Assembly (NCBI GenBank): GCA_018971065.1
Contig: JAGWVC010000009.1
Coordinates: 1 to 57,923 of the forward strand
DNA from: Sphingomonadales bacterium
Lineage (GTDB): Bacteria; Pseudomonadota; Alphaproteobacteria; Sphingomonadales; Sphingomonadaceae
Direction of reading: 5' to 3'
Length of the DNA stretch: 57,923 bases
Shown here: positions 43,819 to 52,911 of the stretch, one piece after another
How positions within the stretch are numbered: position 1 is the first letter of the stretch
Layout: each line of letters opens with the position of its first letter
Made by a program: the position numbers and the translations under genes
The notes under the pieces: model-generated
Databases searched by the model: none
What the model saw: the letters and a program-made list of their open reading frames with translations, nothing else
What the model was told of the DNA's origin: nothing

Positions 43819-43978
43819 CGCAGTCTCCCGGATCGCGCCGTCGAAGCGCCGCGAATTCGTGTCCGAACCTAGCGGGCGGCTCCACTGCTGATGACTGGTC
43901 TATTGATCAGGTCGCAAGCGCGCGTGCCAGCCGCGCCGCCAGACCACCCTGCGAGGGCGTAGTTGCATAGGGCCGGGG

Positions 43979-44059
<81 letters not shown>

Positions 44060-44119
44060 ACCTGTGACGGCCTTAGGTTTCCTGCCGGGCGTGCGCAAGG
44101 GGTTTGCAGCGCGGTGGCG

Positions 44120-45358
44120 TCAGCCTGCAACGGTGGGCGAGGGGCGTTTCAGTGCCATCGCCTCGCGCGGGTCGCGGCCCGCGGCCAGCAGCGCGGCGAT
44201 CGTTTCCAGCCAGGGGCGGGCGTGGCCGAGGTAATGCAGGTAGCCGTCGCACAGCCAGTTCAGGCCCGGCTCGCCGTCGCGGGTTTTCAGGAACCGGTGT
44301 TTCGGGCAGCCGCCCCAGCACAGTTCCAGTTGCGGGCAGGCTTGGCACTGGCCGGGCAGCGTGGTGCGCTTGGCCTGGCCGAAGGCGTGTTGCCGGGTCG
44401 ATTCGACCATCGCCGCCAGCGGCGTCTCGGTGATCCGGCCCAGCGCGTGGTCGGGATAGACGAAGTGGTCGCACGAATAGACCTCGCCGTCGTGCTCCAC
44501 CACCAGCGCCCGGCCGCATTCGGGCTGGTGGACGCAGACCACGCCGGGCGCGCCGACCAGTGCCGCCAGCGTCCATTCGAAGTTCATCACGAACACGCGG
44601 CCCACGTCCTTGCGGCGCCATTCGTCGAACACGGTGGCCAGGAATTTGCCCCATTCGCGCGGGCGCACGGTGAACGGGGCCACGCCGGCGCCTTCCTCGC
44701 CCGAGGGGCCTTCGTGGGTAAACCCGGCGGCGGCATAGTCCGCGCCGGCCAGCCGCTCGATGATCGGCGTGAACTGGATGTATTCCACCCCTTGCGCCTT
44801 CAGCCAGCGATAGGTGGTCTGGGGGTGGCGCGAGGAATTGCGATCGACGCAGGCCAGCACGTTGTAGGCCACGCCATGCCGCTGCAGCCGTTCGAGCGCC
44901 GCCATCACCAGATGATGCGACGGCGCGCCCGAGCGGTAGCGGCGGTGGTGATCGTGGATGTCCTGCGGGCCATCAAGGCTGAGGCCGACCAGAAACGCGT
45001 TGTCGGCCAGGAAGCGCGCCCAGTCCTCGTCGATCAGCGTGCCGTTGGTCTGGAACGAGTTCTCGATCTTGCGCCCGGCGCCGTAACGCTGCTGCAGTTC
45101 CAGCGCGCGCTGGTAGAACGGGATACCCAGCAGGGTCGGCTCGCCCCCCTGCCAGGCGAACAGCACCGGCTGGCTGGCGGGCGTGGCGGCGATGGTCTCG
45201 CGCACATAGGCGTCCAGCACCGCGTCGGACATGCGCCGGGTTTCCTTGCGCGGAAACAGCGCCTCCTTTTCGAGGTAGAAGCAGTAGGTGCAGTCCAGGT
45301 TGCAGGCCGGGCCGCTGGGCTTGGCCATCAGGTGGAATCCGGCGGTTGCCTCAGCCAT
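44120..45358 (-). CDS. Radical SAM / SPASM protein, anaerobic sulfatase-maturase (anSME)-like
   Basis: 412 residues. Radical SAM cluster CNLDCTYCFYLEK (Cys19, 23, 26), FAWQGGEPTLLG, QTNGTLID, LSLDGP, and a C-terminal SPASM region with CGRALVVEHDGEVYSCDHFVYP and CQACPQLELCWGGCPKHR. That layout matches anSME/ChuR enzymes, which turn a Cys or Ser into formylglycine in sulfatases. No sulfatase gene is in the window, so the target is elsewhere or different. The start at 45358 gives the family N-terminus; ribosome site weak. Follows the tRNA gene on the opposite flank. Confidence 0.9.
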   Translation of the reverse strand: MAEATAGFHLMAKPSGPACNLDCTYCFYLEKEALFPRKETRRMSDAVLDAYVRETIAATPASQPVLFAWQGGEPTLLGIPFYQRALELQQRYGAGRKIENSFQTNGTLIDEDWARFLADNAFLVGLSLDGPQDIHDHHRRYRSGAPSHHLVMAALERLQRHGVAYNVLACVDRNSSRHPQTTYRWLKAQGVEYIQFTPIIERLAGADYAAAGFTHEGPSGEEGAGVAPFTVRPREWGKFLATVFDEWRRKDVGRVFVMNFEWTLAALVGAPGVVCVHQPECGRALVVEHDGEVYSCDHFVYPDHALGRITETPLAAMVESTRQHAFGQAKRTTLPGQCQACPQLELCWGGCPKHRFLKTRDGEPGLNWLCDGYLHYLGHARPWLETIAALLAAGRDPREAMALKRPSPTVAG

Positions 45359-45527
45359 GCTTGCCGTTCCATCCCTTGCGAAAGCGCGTTGTCGTCCCGT
45401 GGCTATGTGGTCGCGAACCGCGCCGGGGGCAAGGCCGATCCGCAACAGCGGCTTTGCCGGGGCAGGGCATTGCCGGCGCGGCGGCAATGGCGCATCGTGG
45501 CGCTTTGCCGACAGGTGGAGACGGTCC

Positions 45528-46178
45528 GTGATCCTTTATGGCAGTTCGCTTTCGCCGTTCGTGCGCAAGGTCATGGCTGTTGCCGCCGAAAAGGGCCTCG
45601 TGCTGGATGTCCGGAATACGGCGCCCGGTTCGGACGATGCGGAATTTCGGCAGGCCAGCCCGCTGGGCAAGATTCCGGGGTTTCGCGACGGTGAGTTCAC
45701 CATCGCCGATTCGACCGCGATCGTGACGTACCTTGAGGCGAAGTTTCCCGAACGGCCGATGCTGCCCGCCGACCCGGCCGATCGCGCGCGGACGGTCTGG
45801 TTCGAGGAATTCGCCGACACCGAAATGGCGCCGGTGGTGTTCAAGTGCTTCTTCCAGCGGATTGTCGCGCCGCTGTTCAACCGTGAGCCGGGTGACGAGG
45901 CGATTGCGCGGGAAGGCCAGACCCGGGACCTGCCGGTGGTGATGGACTATCTTGAAAGCGTCGTGCCCGAACCGGGCGCATTCCTGGTCGGCGGCGTGCT
46001 GACACTCGCCGACATCGCGGTGGCGTCGCCGTTCGTGAACTATGCCCATGCCGGCTGCCTGCCCGACAAGGGTGCCTGGCCGCGCACGCTGGCGTGGGTG
46101 GACAGCATCCTTGGTCGCCCCAGCTTTGCCCCGGTGATCGCCCGCGAAGTGGCACTGATCGCGCGATTACGGGGTTGA
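45528..46178 (+). CDS. Glutathione S-transferase family protein
   Basis: 216 residues. N-terminal thioredoxin-like domain: ILYGSSLSPFVRKVMAVAAEKG, SPLGKIPGF (cis-Pro loop) and DSTAIVTYLE (glutathione gamma-glutamyl site); all-helical C-terminal domain with FLVGGVLTLADIAVASP. GTG start at 45528 with GGAG 7 bases upstream. Conjugates or isomerises with glutathione; substrate unknown. Convergent with the TSUP permease gene. Confidence 0.9.
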   Translation: MILYGSSLSPFVRKVMAVAAEKGLVLDVRNTAPGSDDAEFRQASPLGKIPGFRDGEFTIADSTAIVTYLEAKFPERPMLPADPADRARTVWFEEFADTEMAPVVFKCFFQRIVAPLFNREPGDEAIAREGQTRDLPVVMDYLESVVPEPGAFLVGGVLTLADIAVASPFVNYAHAGCLPDKGAWPRTLAWVDSILGRPSFAPVIAREVALIARLRG

Positions 46179-46205
46179 AGGGGCGCTATCGGCCGGGCCT
46201 GATCC

Positions 46206-46964
46206 TCATCCGTTGAACCACTGGCGCACCAGATTGGCGGTCAGCGCCAGGCTGACGGTGATCAGCATCGGCCGGATCACCCGCGCGCCGTGCCGGGTGG
46301 CGGTGTGCGAGCCGGCCCAGGCGCCGCTCATCGCCCCGCAAGCCATGCACGCCGCCAGTTTCCAGCGGATATTGCCGCCCCACGCGAACACCGCCACCGA
46401 AGCCAGGTTGCTGGTCAGGTTCAGCAGCTTGGTCAGGCCGGTGGCGCGGGTCAGCCCCAGGCCGCGCAGCGATACCAGCGTGATCGCGAAGAACTGGCCG
46501 GTGCCGGGGCCGAAGAACCCGTCATAGAAGCCGATGCCGCTGCCGAAGGGCCAATAGCCGCGCGTGCCCAGCGTCGGCTCGCCATCATGGTCATGCATTC
46601 GCGGGCTGAACAGCGTGTAGAGCGCGACGCCGATCAGCAGCAGCGGAATCAGCAGCTTCAGCACCCCGGCGTCGATCCGCTGAATCGTCCACGCGCCCAG
46701 CGCCGCGCCGGCCAGCACGAAGCCCACCAGCGGCAGGTTCGGCCGCAGCGCGAACAGACCGGCGCGGTGATAGCGCAAGGTGGCCAGCGCGGTGCCGCAC
46801 ACCGATTGCGCCTTGTTGGTGCCCAGCATCACCGTTGGCGGCAGCCCGGCATAAAGCAGCGCCGGCACCGTGATCAGCCCGCCGCCGCCCGCCACGGAAT
46901 CGACAAAGCCGGCCAGCACGGCAACCGCGGTGAGCGCCGCATAGGCGGTAAGCGAAAGGTCCAT
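46206..46964 (-). CDS. TauE/SafE (TSUP) family membrane permease
   Basis: About 252 residues and seven to eight hydrophobic segments. Family landmarks: GFVDSVAGGGGLITVPALLYAGLPP near the N-terminus and FYDGFFGPGTGQFF with GLTRATGLTKLLNLTSNLASV in the second repeat. TSUP permeases export or import sulfite, sulfoacetate or similar organosulfonates. The start is uncertain (46964 chosen; an upstream in-frame ATG lies at 47048). Divergent from the flavin amine oxidase gene, with an inverted repeat (47028-47043) between. Confidence 0.85.
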   Translation of the reverse strand: MDLSLTAYAALTAVAVLAGFVDSVAGGGGLITVPALLYAGLPPTVMLGTNKAQSVCGTALATLRYHRAGLFALRPNLPLVGFVLAGAALGAWTIQRIDAGVLKLLIPLLLIGVALYTLFSPRMHDHDGEPTLGTRGYWPFGSGIGFYDGFFGPGTGQFFAITLVSLRGLGLTRATGLTKLLNLTSNLASVAVFAWGGNIRWKLAACMACGAMSGAWAGSHTATRHGARVIRPMLITVSLALTANLVRQWFNG

Positions 46965-47027
46965 CCGCAGGGATTGGCGCAATCCCGGCAGGGCGACAAG
47001 CCTGCTTCGCAACCGCAGCATCGGCAA

Positions 47028-47043
47028 TGCGCACAACGGCGTA
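47028..47043. promoter_or_regulatory. TRCGC-N6-GCGTA inverted repeat (copy 1)
   Basis: TGCGC-ACAACG-GCGTA in the gap between the TSUP and amine oxidase genes, 84 bases before the latter's ATG. The same form, with extra identity around GGCGTAT, occurs at 54413 in front of the fourth TonB receptor. Candidate binding site for the LuxR-type response regulator of this block (inference). Confidence 0.4.
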
Positions 47044-47126
47044 TCCACAGTGTGGCCCCGCGCGCCGATGACATGGCCATGCGGAACAGAACCCGGGGGG
47101 ACGGGCGCCGCAACAGGGGGCCACGA

Positions 47127-48719
47127 ATGAACCAGTTACCGGCGTTGCCCATGACCAAGCGCGACCTGCTGTCGATGATCGGCAAGACCGCCGGTTCGAC
47201 CGCGATGTACATGGCGATGTCCAGCTTCGGTCAGGCGCAGGCGTCCACGTTCAAGGGGCCGATCACGCTCGATGGCGATCCCAAGGGCGCCAGCGTGCTG
47301 ATCCTGGGGGCGGGCGTGGCCGGGATGACCGCCGCCTATGAGCTGGAAAAGGCCGGGTACAAGGTTCAGGTTCTGGAATACAACGCCCGGGTGGGGGGGC
47401 GTTCGTGGACCCTGCGCGGCGGCGATACCTATACCGAACTGGGTGGCGCCACCCAGCACTGCGAATTCGCGCCCGGCAACTACATCAACCCCGGCCCGTG
47501 GCGCATCCCCACCGAGCATGGCGGGCTGGTGCATTACTGCAAGCAGTTCGGCGTCGGCCTGGAGCCGTTCCAGCAGAACAACTACAACGCCTACCTGCAC
47601 AACACCAAGGCGTTCGGCGGGGTTCCGCAACGCTACAAGACCATTCAGGCCGACTACTACGGCCACGTTTCCGAACTGCTGGCCAAGGCGGTGAAGAAGA
47701 GCGCGCTGGATGACGTCGTGACGGCAGAGGATCAGGCGATCCTGCTGGAATCGCTGCGTTCGTGGGGCGCGCTCGACAAGGATTTGAAGTACGTCAGGGG
47801 CAGCGCCAGTGCCGGCCGTCGCGGCTGGGACAAGGGGCCGGGTGGCGGGCTTTCCGCCGTGCCGATCCCGTCCGAACCGCTGGATATGCATACCGTGCTG
47901 AATTCCGGGCTGTGGCGCGCGATCGGCGGCAACCTTGCGGTCGAGCACCAGTACGCGATCTTCCAGCCGGCCGGCGGCATGGATCAGGTGGCCAGGGGCT
48001 TCGGCAAGGCGGTGGGCCACATGGTGCGGCTGAACAGCAAGGTCACCGCGATCAGGCAGCACGGGGCCGGCGTCACCGTCGATTACCTCGACACCACCAG
48101 CGGCGCGAAGCTGACCGCCAGGGCCGACTATTGCCTGTGCTGCATTCCACTGACGATCCTGAGCCAGATCGAGGTGCAGGTGGGGCCGGAACTGGGCAGC
48201 GCGATCACCGCGATCCCCTACCTGCCGGGCCTGAAGGTGGGGCTGGAGTTCAAGCGCCGGTTCTGGGAACAGGATGAGCAGATCTATGGCGGCATCACCA
48301 GCACCGACCTGCCGATCGGCTCGGTCTCGTACCCCAGCTATGGCTATGGCAGCCAGGGACCGGGCGTCTTGCTGGGGGCTTATGCCAACGGCGCCTATGC
48401 CTACGAGTTCACCACGCTGTCGCCTGCCGAGCGGGTGCAGCGCGCGCTGGAATTCGGATCGCAGATTCACCCGCAGTACAAGGCGGAATTCCTGAACGGG
48501 GTCGCCGTCGGCTGGCACCGGGTGCCGTGGACACAGGGCTGCTTCGCGATCTGGACCGAGGAAAGCCGGGCCGCCCACTACAGGAACCTGTGCCGGATCG
48601 ATGGCCGCATCCTGCTGGCCGGCGAACACGCGAGCTACATCGGCGGCTGGCAGGAAGGCGGCATCACTTCGGCGCTGGATGCGATTCAGCGGCTTCATCA
48701 ACACGTGCTGGCGAGCTGA
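47127..48719 (+). CDS. Secreted flavin amine oxidase (monoamine/L-amino-acid oxidase family)
   Basis: 530 residues. Export signal with a KR variant of the Tat pair (MTKRDLLSMIGKTAG, hydrophobic stretch, QAQA cleavage near residue 40). FAD site VLILGAGVAGMTAAYELEKAG with the acidic end of beta-2 (VLEYNARVGGRSWT), and C-terminal ILLAGEHASYIGGWQEGG typical of amine oxidases. AGGGGG precedes the ATG. The next gene, 4 bases on, is a cytochrome c, so it may be a dehydrogenase that feeds the respiratory chain instead of an oxidase. Product would be an imine or iminium, later hydrolysed. Confidence 0.88.
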   Translation: MNQLPALPMTKRDLLSMIGKTAGSTAMYMAMSSFGQAQASTFKGPITLDGDPKGASVLILGAGVAGMTAAYELEKAGYKVQVLEYNARVGGRSWTLRGGDTYTELGGATQHCEFAPGNYINPGPWRIPTEHGGLVHYCKQFGVGLEPFQQNNYNAYLHNTKAFGGVPQRYKTIQADYYGHVSELLAKAVKKSALDDVVTAEDQAILLESLRSWGALDKDLKYVRGSASAGRRGWDKGPGGGLSAVPIPSEPLDMHTVLNSGLWRAIGGNLAVEHQYAIFQPAGGMDQVARGFGKAVGHMVRLNSKVTAIRQHGAGVTVDYLDTTSGAKLTARADYCLCCIPLTILSQIEVQVGPELGSAITAIPYLPGLKVGLEFKRRFWEQDEQIYGGITSTDLPIGSVSYPSYGYGSQGPGVLLGAYANGAYAYEFTTLSPAERVQRALEFGSQIHPQYKAEFLNGVAVGWHRVPWTQGCFAIWTEESRAAHYRNLCRIDGRILLAGEHASYIGGWQEGGITSALDAIQRLHQHVLAS

Positions 48720-48723
48720 TTCG

Positions 48724-49185
48724 ATGAGCAAGAACCTGATCCTGAGCCTTGCGCTGGGTGCGGCTGCCGGCGTGTTCACCGCTGCCGCGTCGGCGCAGAC
48801 CGCCGGCGAGGCGCAGACGGCTGCCGCGATGTCGGCGCCGACGGTCAAGCCCGGCGATGCCGATGGCGCGTTCGTTACCGGCGGCAAGTTTTCCGAGCCG
48901 GATGGCGACACGCTCTATCGCCGCGTCTGTGCGGGCTGCCACATGCCCGACGCCAGGGGGGTCAGCACCGGTGCCGGGTTCTATCCGGCGCTGGCCGGCA
49001 ACCCGAAGCTGTCCGCCGGGGCCTATCCGGTGACGATCGTGCTGAAGGGCCTGCACGGAATGCCGCCGGTGGGCGCGATGATGAGCGACGATCAGGTGGC
49101 GATGGTGGTCAACCATGTCCGCAGCCACTTCGGCAACCGGTTCAAGGACAAGGTTTCCGCTGCCGACGTGAAGGCGCTGCGTTGA
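48724..49185 (+). CDS. Secreted monoheme c-type cytochrome
   Basis: 153 residues. Signal peptide ending ASAQT, one heme motif CAGCH (about residue 69-73), and likely Met ligand in KGLHGMPPVG. Directly follows the flavin amine oxidase and its TGA overlaps the TTG start of the next flavoprotein. Electron acceptor for one or both flavoenzymes (inference). Confidence 0.9.
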   Translation: MSKNLILSLALGAAAGVFTAAASAQTAGEAQTAAAMSAPTVKPGDADGAFVTGGKFSEPDGDTLYRRVCAGCHMPDARGVSTGAGFYPALAGNPKLSAGAYPVTIVLKGLHGMPPVGAMMSDDQVAMVVNHVRSHFGNRFKDKVSAADVKALR

Positions 49186-50489
49186 GCGGCTCTCGCTTCG
49201 GGGAAAGGGGGCAGCCGGCGGATGGAGCCCGTTCCGGCCGCCCCCTGACCGACGCGCTTCCCCGGCGCGAGGTCCTGCGTGGGGCAGGGGCTGCGGGGCT
49301 GGCGCTGGGCCTTGGCGCGTGCGGCCCGTCGCGCCCCGTTGCCGCCGCGTCGCCGGTGGGGGCGAAGCCGCTGCTGACGCCGATGCGGCTGACGCTGGAC
49401 CAGTTGATCGATGTGAAATGCTGCATCCGTCCGCTGCGCGCCGCCGGGCCGAACCTGTCCACCGAGACGATCGGTGATACGCTGGTGGTCCACAACTATG
49501 GGCACGGCGGCAGCGGCTGGTCGCTGTCGTGGGGATCGGCCGAGGTTGCGGTGGGCAAGGCGATGGCGACGCTGCCGCGCGAGGTGGCGGTCATCGGTTG
49601 CGGCATCATCGGCCTGACCACCGCCGTGGTGGCCCAGCGCGCCGGGCTGAAAGTGACGATCTACGCGCGCGAGATGATCCAGCGCACCCGCTCGTACCGC
49701 GCCTCCGGCTCGTTCACGCCGGATTCGCGGGTGGCGCTGGCCGAACCGGCCGGTGCGGCGTTCGGCGACCTGTGGGAGAAGATGGCGCGCCTGTCATGGA
49801 AATCGTTCCGGACTTATCTGGGCCAGCCGGGCAATCCGGTGGAATTCGGCGATTCCTGGGCGGTTTCCGAAAGCCCGATCACCCGCCGCCACTGGCCCGC
49901 CGATCCCGCCATCACCGAAAGCTGGAGACCCGGCGGTTTGCCGCAACAGAACAGCGAGTTCGCCCACTACAACGAGCGCATCAAGGACATCGTGCCGCAG
50001 CCGGTGGACCTGAGCCCTGAGGAAAACCCGTTCCAGCTTCCCTATGCGCAGCGCTCGTCGCAGATGTATTTCAACTTCGCCAGCTATGGCCACGCGCTGC
50101 TCACCGAGTTTTTCGAAATGGGCGGCAGGTTCGTCAATCGCGAGTTCCATGAGCCCGGCGAGCTGGCCGGCCTGCCCGAAAAGACCGTGATTCATTGCAC
50201 CGGCTATGCGGCCCGAGACTTCTGGCGCGACAACACGATCATCCCGGTGCGGGGCCAGACCGGGTGGCTGGTGCCGCAGGACGAGGCGCATTATGCGCTG
50301 CGCTATCGCAACCTCTCGGTGCTCTCGAAGCGCGACGGCATCGTGGTGATGAACAACCTCGATGCTTCCGGCCATGACCTGGGCGAGATGCTGGGCGTGG
50401 GCGATTCGATGGAACTGCCCGATCGCGCGCCGATCGAGGAAGCGCTGAAGACGCTGCAACCGCTGTTCGTGCCGGGGGCAAGGGCATGA
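49182..50489 (+). CDS. Tat lipoprotein, D-amino-acid-oxidase-like FAD enzyme with permuted domain order
   Basis: 435 residues from a TTG start overlapping the previous stop. Residues 27-47 hold a twin-arginine motif (PRREVLRG) and a lipobox LGAC (Cys47), so it is exported folded and lipid-anchored. Residues 80-128 contain IRPLRAAG and VHNYGHGGSGWSLSWG, which in D-amino-acid oxidases form the C-terminal end. The FAD Rossmann start VAVIGCGIIGLTTAVV (GxGxxG 139-144), N-terminal in those enzymes, follows here. The C-terminus ends with the part that normally precedes the HNYGHGG segment. The Arg of the RP motif, which binds the substrate carboxylate in DAAO, is kept. Followed by a cytochrome c gene (ATGA). 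Confidence 0.85.
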   Translation: MSGSRFGERGQPADGARSGRPLTDALPRREVLRGAGAAGLALGLGACGPSRPVAAASPVGAKPLLTPMRLTLDQLIDVKCCIRPLRAAGPNLSTETIGDTLVVHNYGHGGSGWSLSWGSAEVAVGKAMATLPREVAVIGCGIIGLTTAVVAQRAGLKVTIYAREMIQRTRSYRASGSFTPDSRVALAEPAGAAFGDLWEKMARLSWKSFRTYLGQPGNPVEFGDSWAVSESPITRRHWPADPAITESWRPGGLPQQNSEFAHYNERIKDIVPQPVDLSPEENPFQLPYAQRSSQMYFNFASYGHALLTEFFEMGGRFVNREFHEPGELAGLPEKTVIHCTGYAARDFWRDNTIIPVRGQTGWLVPQDEAHYALRYRNLSVLSKRDGIVVMNNLDASGHDLGEMLGVGDSMELPDRAPIEEALKTLQPLFVPGARA

Positions 50490-50905
50490 GCGCGCGCCTG
50501 TTCCTGCTGGCGGCGGTGCTGGTGCTGGCGATTGCCGCTGTCGAACCGGCGCCCAACGGCACCGCGCAGGGCGTCTACACCGCCGCGCAGGCCGATGCCG
50601 GGGCGCAGGCTTATGCCGCGCGCTGCGCGGTGTGCCACGGCGCGGACCTTGCGGGCACCTGGGAGATTCCGGCGCTGAAGGGGCGCTTCATCGCCAACTG
50701 GGGCCGCGCGCGGCTGTCGCAACTGCATGATTATATGGGCCACGCCATGCCGCAGTTCGCCCCCGGCACGCTGGACCCGCAGGACGATTCCGCGATCATC
50801 GCCTTCCTGCTGCGCGAGAACGGCGCGCCGGCAGGGGCCACGCCACTGCCGATCGACAAGGCGGCGCTGGCGCGAATCAGCATCGATCCGGTCGTGCCAC
50901 GATAG
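50486..50905 (+). CDS. Secreted monoheme c-type cytochrome
   Basis: 139 residues. N-terminal hydrophobic signal (SARLFLLAAVLVLAIAA), heme motif CAVCH near residue 47-51, and likely Met ligand in MGHAMPQFAPGTL. It overlaps the stop of the DAAO-like gene (ATGA), so it is most likely that enzyme's electron acceptor. Last gene before a 313-base gap. Confidence 0.9.
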   Translation: MSARLFLLAAVLVLAIAAVEPAPNGTAQGVYTAAQADAGAQAYAARCAVCHGADLAGTWEIPALKGRFIANWGRARLSQLHDYMGHAMPQFAPGTLDPQDDSAIIAFLLRENGAPAGATPLPIDKAALARISIDPVVPR

Positions 50906-51218
50906 GGGGCGATCGGCCTGCCTGTGATTGTGCGTCAGCGTCATTCGATATGGTGCAGTGCACAAATCCGGACGTGCTGGAGTGCGCGGCGATCGATTGA
51001 AATTGCTCTGGAATGGGTGTCGTGCCGGGGGTGCAATTTGACTGAAACCGTTTGTGATTGCCAAGAAACTACGGATATGTTGTATTGAATTCCGCACGGG
51101 GCAGCAGAGAAAGCCACATGGCAGCGGGCGCACGAACAGGGGTAACGATTGCAGGGCGTGGCATGATTTGCGATTGCTGCATATGCGAAATTCGTCATGC
51201 TGCATCAGCGTATCATGA
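50906..51218. other. Gene-free gap of 313 bases, relatively AT-rich
   Basis: More AT-rich than its surroundings, especially 50940-51200. It has a TTGACT at 51038, but no well-spaced -10 partner, and several GATTGC/GATTGCC repeats (51056, 51147, 51172). It probably holds the promoter of the kinase gene. No gene, hairpin terminator or mobile element was recognised. Confidence 0.6.
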
Positions 51219-52911
51219 ATGCCTGGCGCTACCGGGCGGTTCGCTTCGTTGATCGCTGCGGCGGCCTCTTCGGAACAATCGCACGCCGCACTGTCGCTGC
51301 CTCACGCCTACCGCCCCGGCCCGGCGCTGGGCCTCGTCTTCGCCGCCTGCGTGCTCGTCTGGGGCCTGCTGGCGCTGGAAACCGCCGAGCGTGACTGGAT
51401 CGACTGGCCGTTCCATGTCGCCACCGCGCTGGCGCAACTGGCGATCTGGATCGTCGCCTTGCGGATGCTGCGGCAGTGGCGTCGCCAGGCCGATCGGGAT
51501 CGCGCGCACGTTGCCCAACTGGCGGACCTGCTGCGCGCCAAGGAAACCGCCGAATCGGTGAACCAGGCCAAGAGCCGCTATCTGGCCAACGTCAGCCACG
51601 AAATCCGCTCGCCGTTGAATTCGATCTATGGCTATGCGCAACTGGTCGAGAGCGACTATGGCGTCGAGGCGCGCGAGGCGGCGCGCGTCATTCGCCGCTG
51701 TGCCGAGCATATGTCCAGCCTGATCGAGGGGCTGCTGGACATCTCGCAGGTGGAACACGGCGTGCTGCGCGTCAACACCGAGACGGTGCGGCTGGAGCCG
51801 TTCCTGACGCAGGTCATGCGCATGGCCCAGCCCGGCGCCACCGCCAAGGGCTTGCGGCTCGACCTCGTCACCGAAGGGCGCCTGCCCGAATTCGTCCGGC
51901 TGGACCAGGGCCGGCTGCGGCAGGTGCTGATCAACCTGCTGACTAACGCCATCAAGTACACCGATCGCGGCGCGGTCACGCTGTACCTGCGCTACGTCGG
52001 CCAGATCGCCACGTTCGAGGTGCGCGATACCGGTCCCGGCATCCCGGCGGCAGACCGGGAAACGATCTTCGATCCGTTCGAGCGTGGCCACGGCGAACAG
52101 GTCTCGCGGCCCGGCGCCGGGCTGGGCCTGTCGATCGCACGGGCCATCACCGGCATTCTCGGCGGTTCGCTGGAACTGGCGCAAAGCACCGCAAAAGGGT
52201 CGGTGTTCCGCGTGACGATGATGCTGGGCGAAGTGGTCGGCACCGTGGTCGAGGCGCAGAGCCACCGCCAGATCAGCGGCTATCACGGCCCGGAACGCCG
52301 GGTGCTGCTGGTCGATGACGATGCCGAGCAGCGCGGCTTCGTTGCCCACCTGTTGACCCGGATCGGCTTCGACGTCACCTCGGCAGGCGATGGCCGCGCC
52401 GCGCTGGCAATTGCCGCGCAGGCCGACTTCGACCTGGCGATCCTCGACATCACCATGCCCGGCCTGTCGGGATGGCAGGTGGCCGCCGCAATCCGCGACC
52501 TGCAACCGAAGGGGGCTGCAGGTGATGATGCTGTCGGGCAATTCGGGCGAGATGCACGGGCCGGAATTCCGCAGCCAGCTTCACGATCATTTCCTGATAA
52601 AGCCGGTCGAATTCACCGCGCTGACCGAGGCGATCGGCGGCCTGCTCAACCTGCAATGGGTGGTGGCCAAGCCGGACGAGCCACCAGCCGCTTCCGCCGC
52701 CTCCGCCCCCGCCCCCGTCTCGTCACCAGACCTCGCCGCCCACATCGGCCACCTGCGCGACCTGCTGCGCATCGGCTACCTGCGCGGCATCGAGGAGGCG
52801 ATCGGCAAGCTGGAACCCGAAGCGCCACACCTCGCCCGGCAACTGTATGAAGCGCTCGACCGCTTCGATCTCGCGGCGTTCAGCCGCATCCTTGACGGAG
52901 TTTCCGCATGA
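51219..52911 (+). CDS. Hybrid sensor histidine kinase, apparent +1 frameshift in receiver domain
   Basis: Two membrane segments (about residues 35-53 and 64-83), HisKA with NVSHEIRSPLN (His127), HATPase_c with INLLTNAIKYTD, VRDTGPGIP and PGAGLGLSIA, then a receiver with LLVDDDAE and Asp410 (LAILDITMPG). After residue ~432 the reading frame breaks at a run of five G (52511-52515). The next frame continues as LQVMMLSGNSGEMHG, HFLIKPVEFTALTEAIGG and a C-terminal helical segment ending at 52911. One fewer G restores a single protein of about 564 residues; unshifted, the frame runs on to 52850 as a low-complexity tail. Start is uncertain (no clear ribosome site). Pairs with the regulator at 52908. 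Confidence 0.8.

Noticed and set aside
43837..43935. Imperfect inverted repeat GACTGGTC-TATT-GATCAGGTC before the Dabb-PASTA operon
   Set aside because: The arms mismatch in the middle and no second copy was noticed; not enough for a feature.
51058..51252. Small open frame with a CDCCICE cysteine cluster upstream of the kinase
   Set aside because: No ribosome site, overlaps the kinase start, and the cysteines come from a GATTGCTGC repeat-like stretch; a real small protein is not supported.
52390..52911. Separate 173-codon gene starting inside the kinase
   Set aside because: Its first ~40 residues are an out-of-frame reading of the receiver domain; only the part after the G5 tract is meaningful, as the end of the frameshifted kinase.
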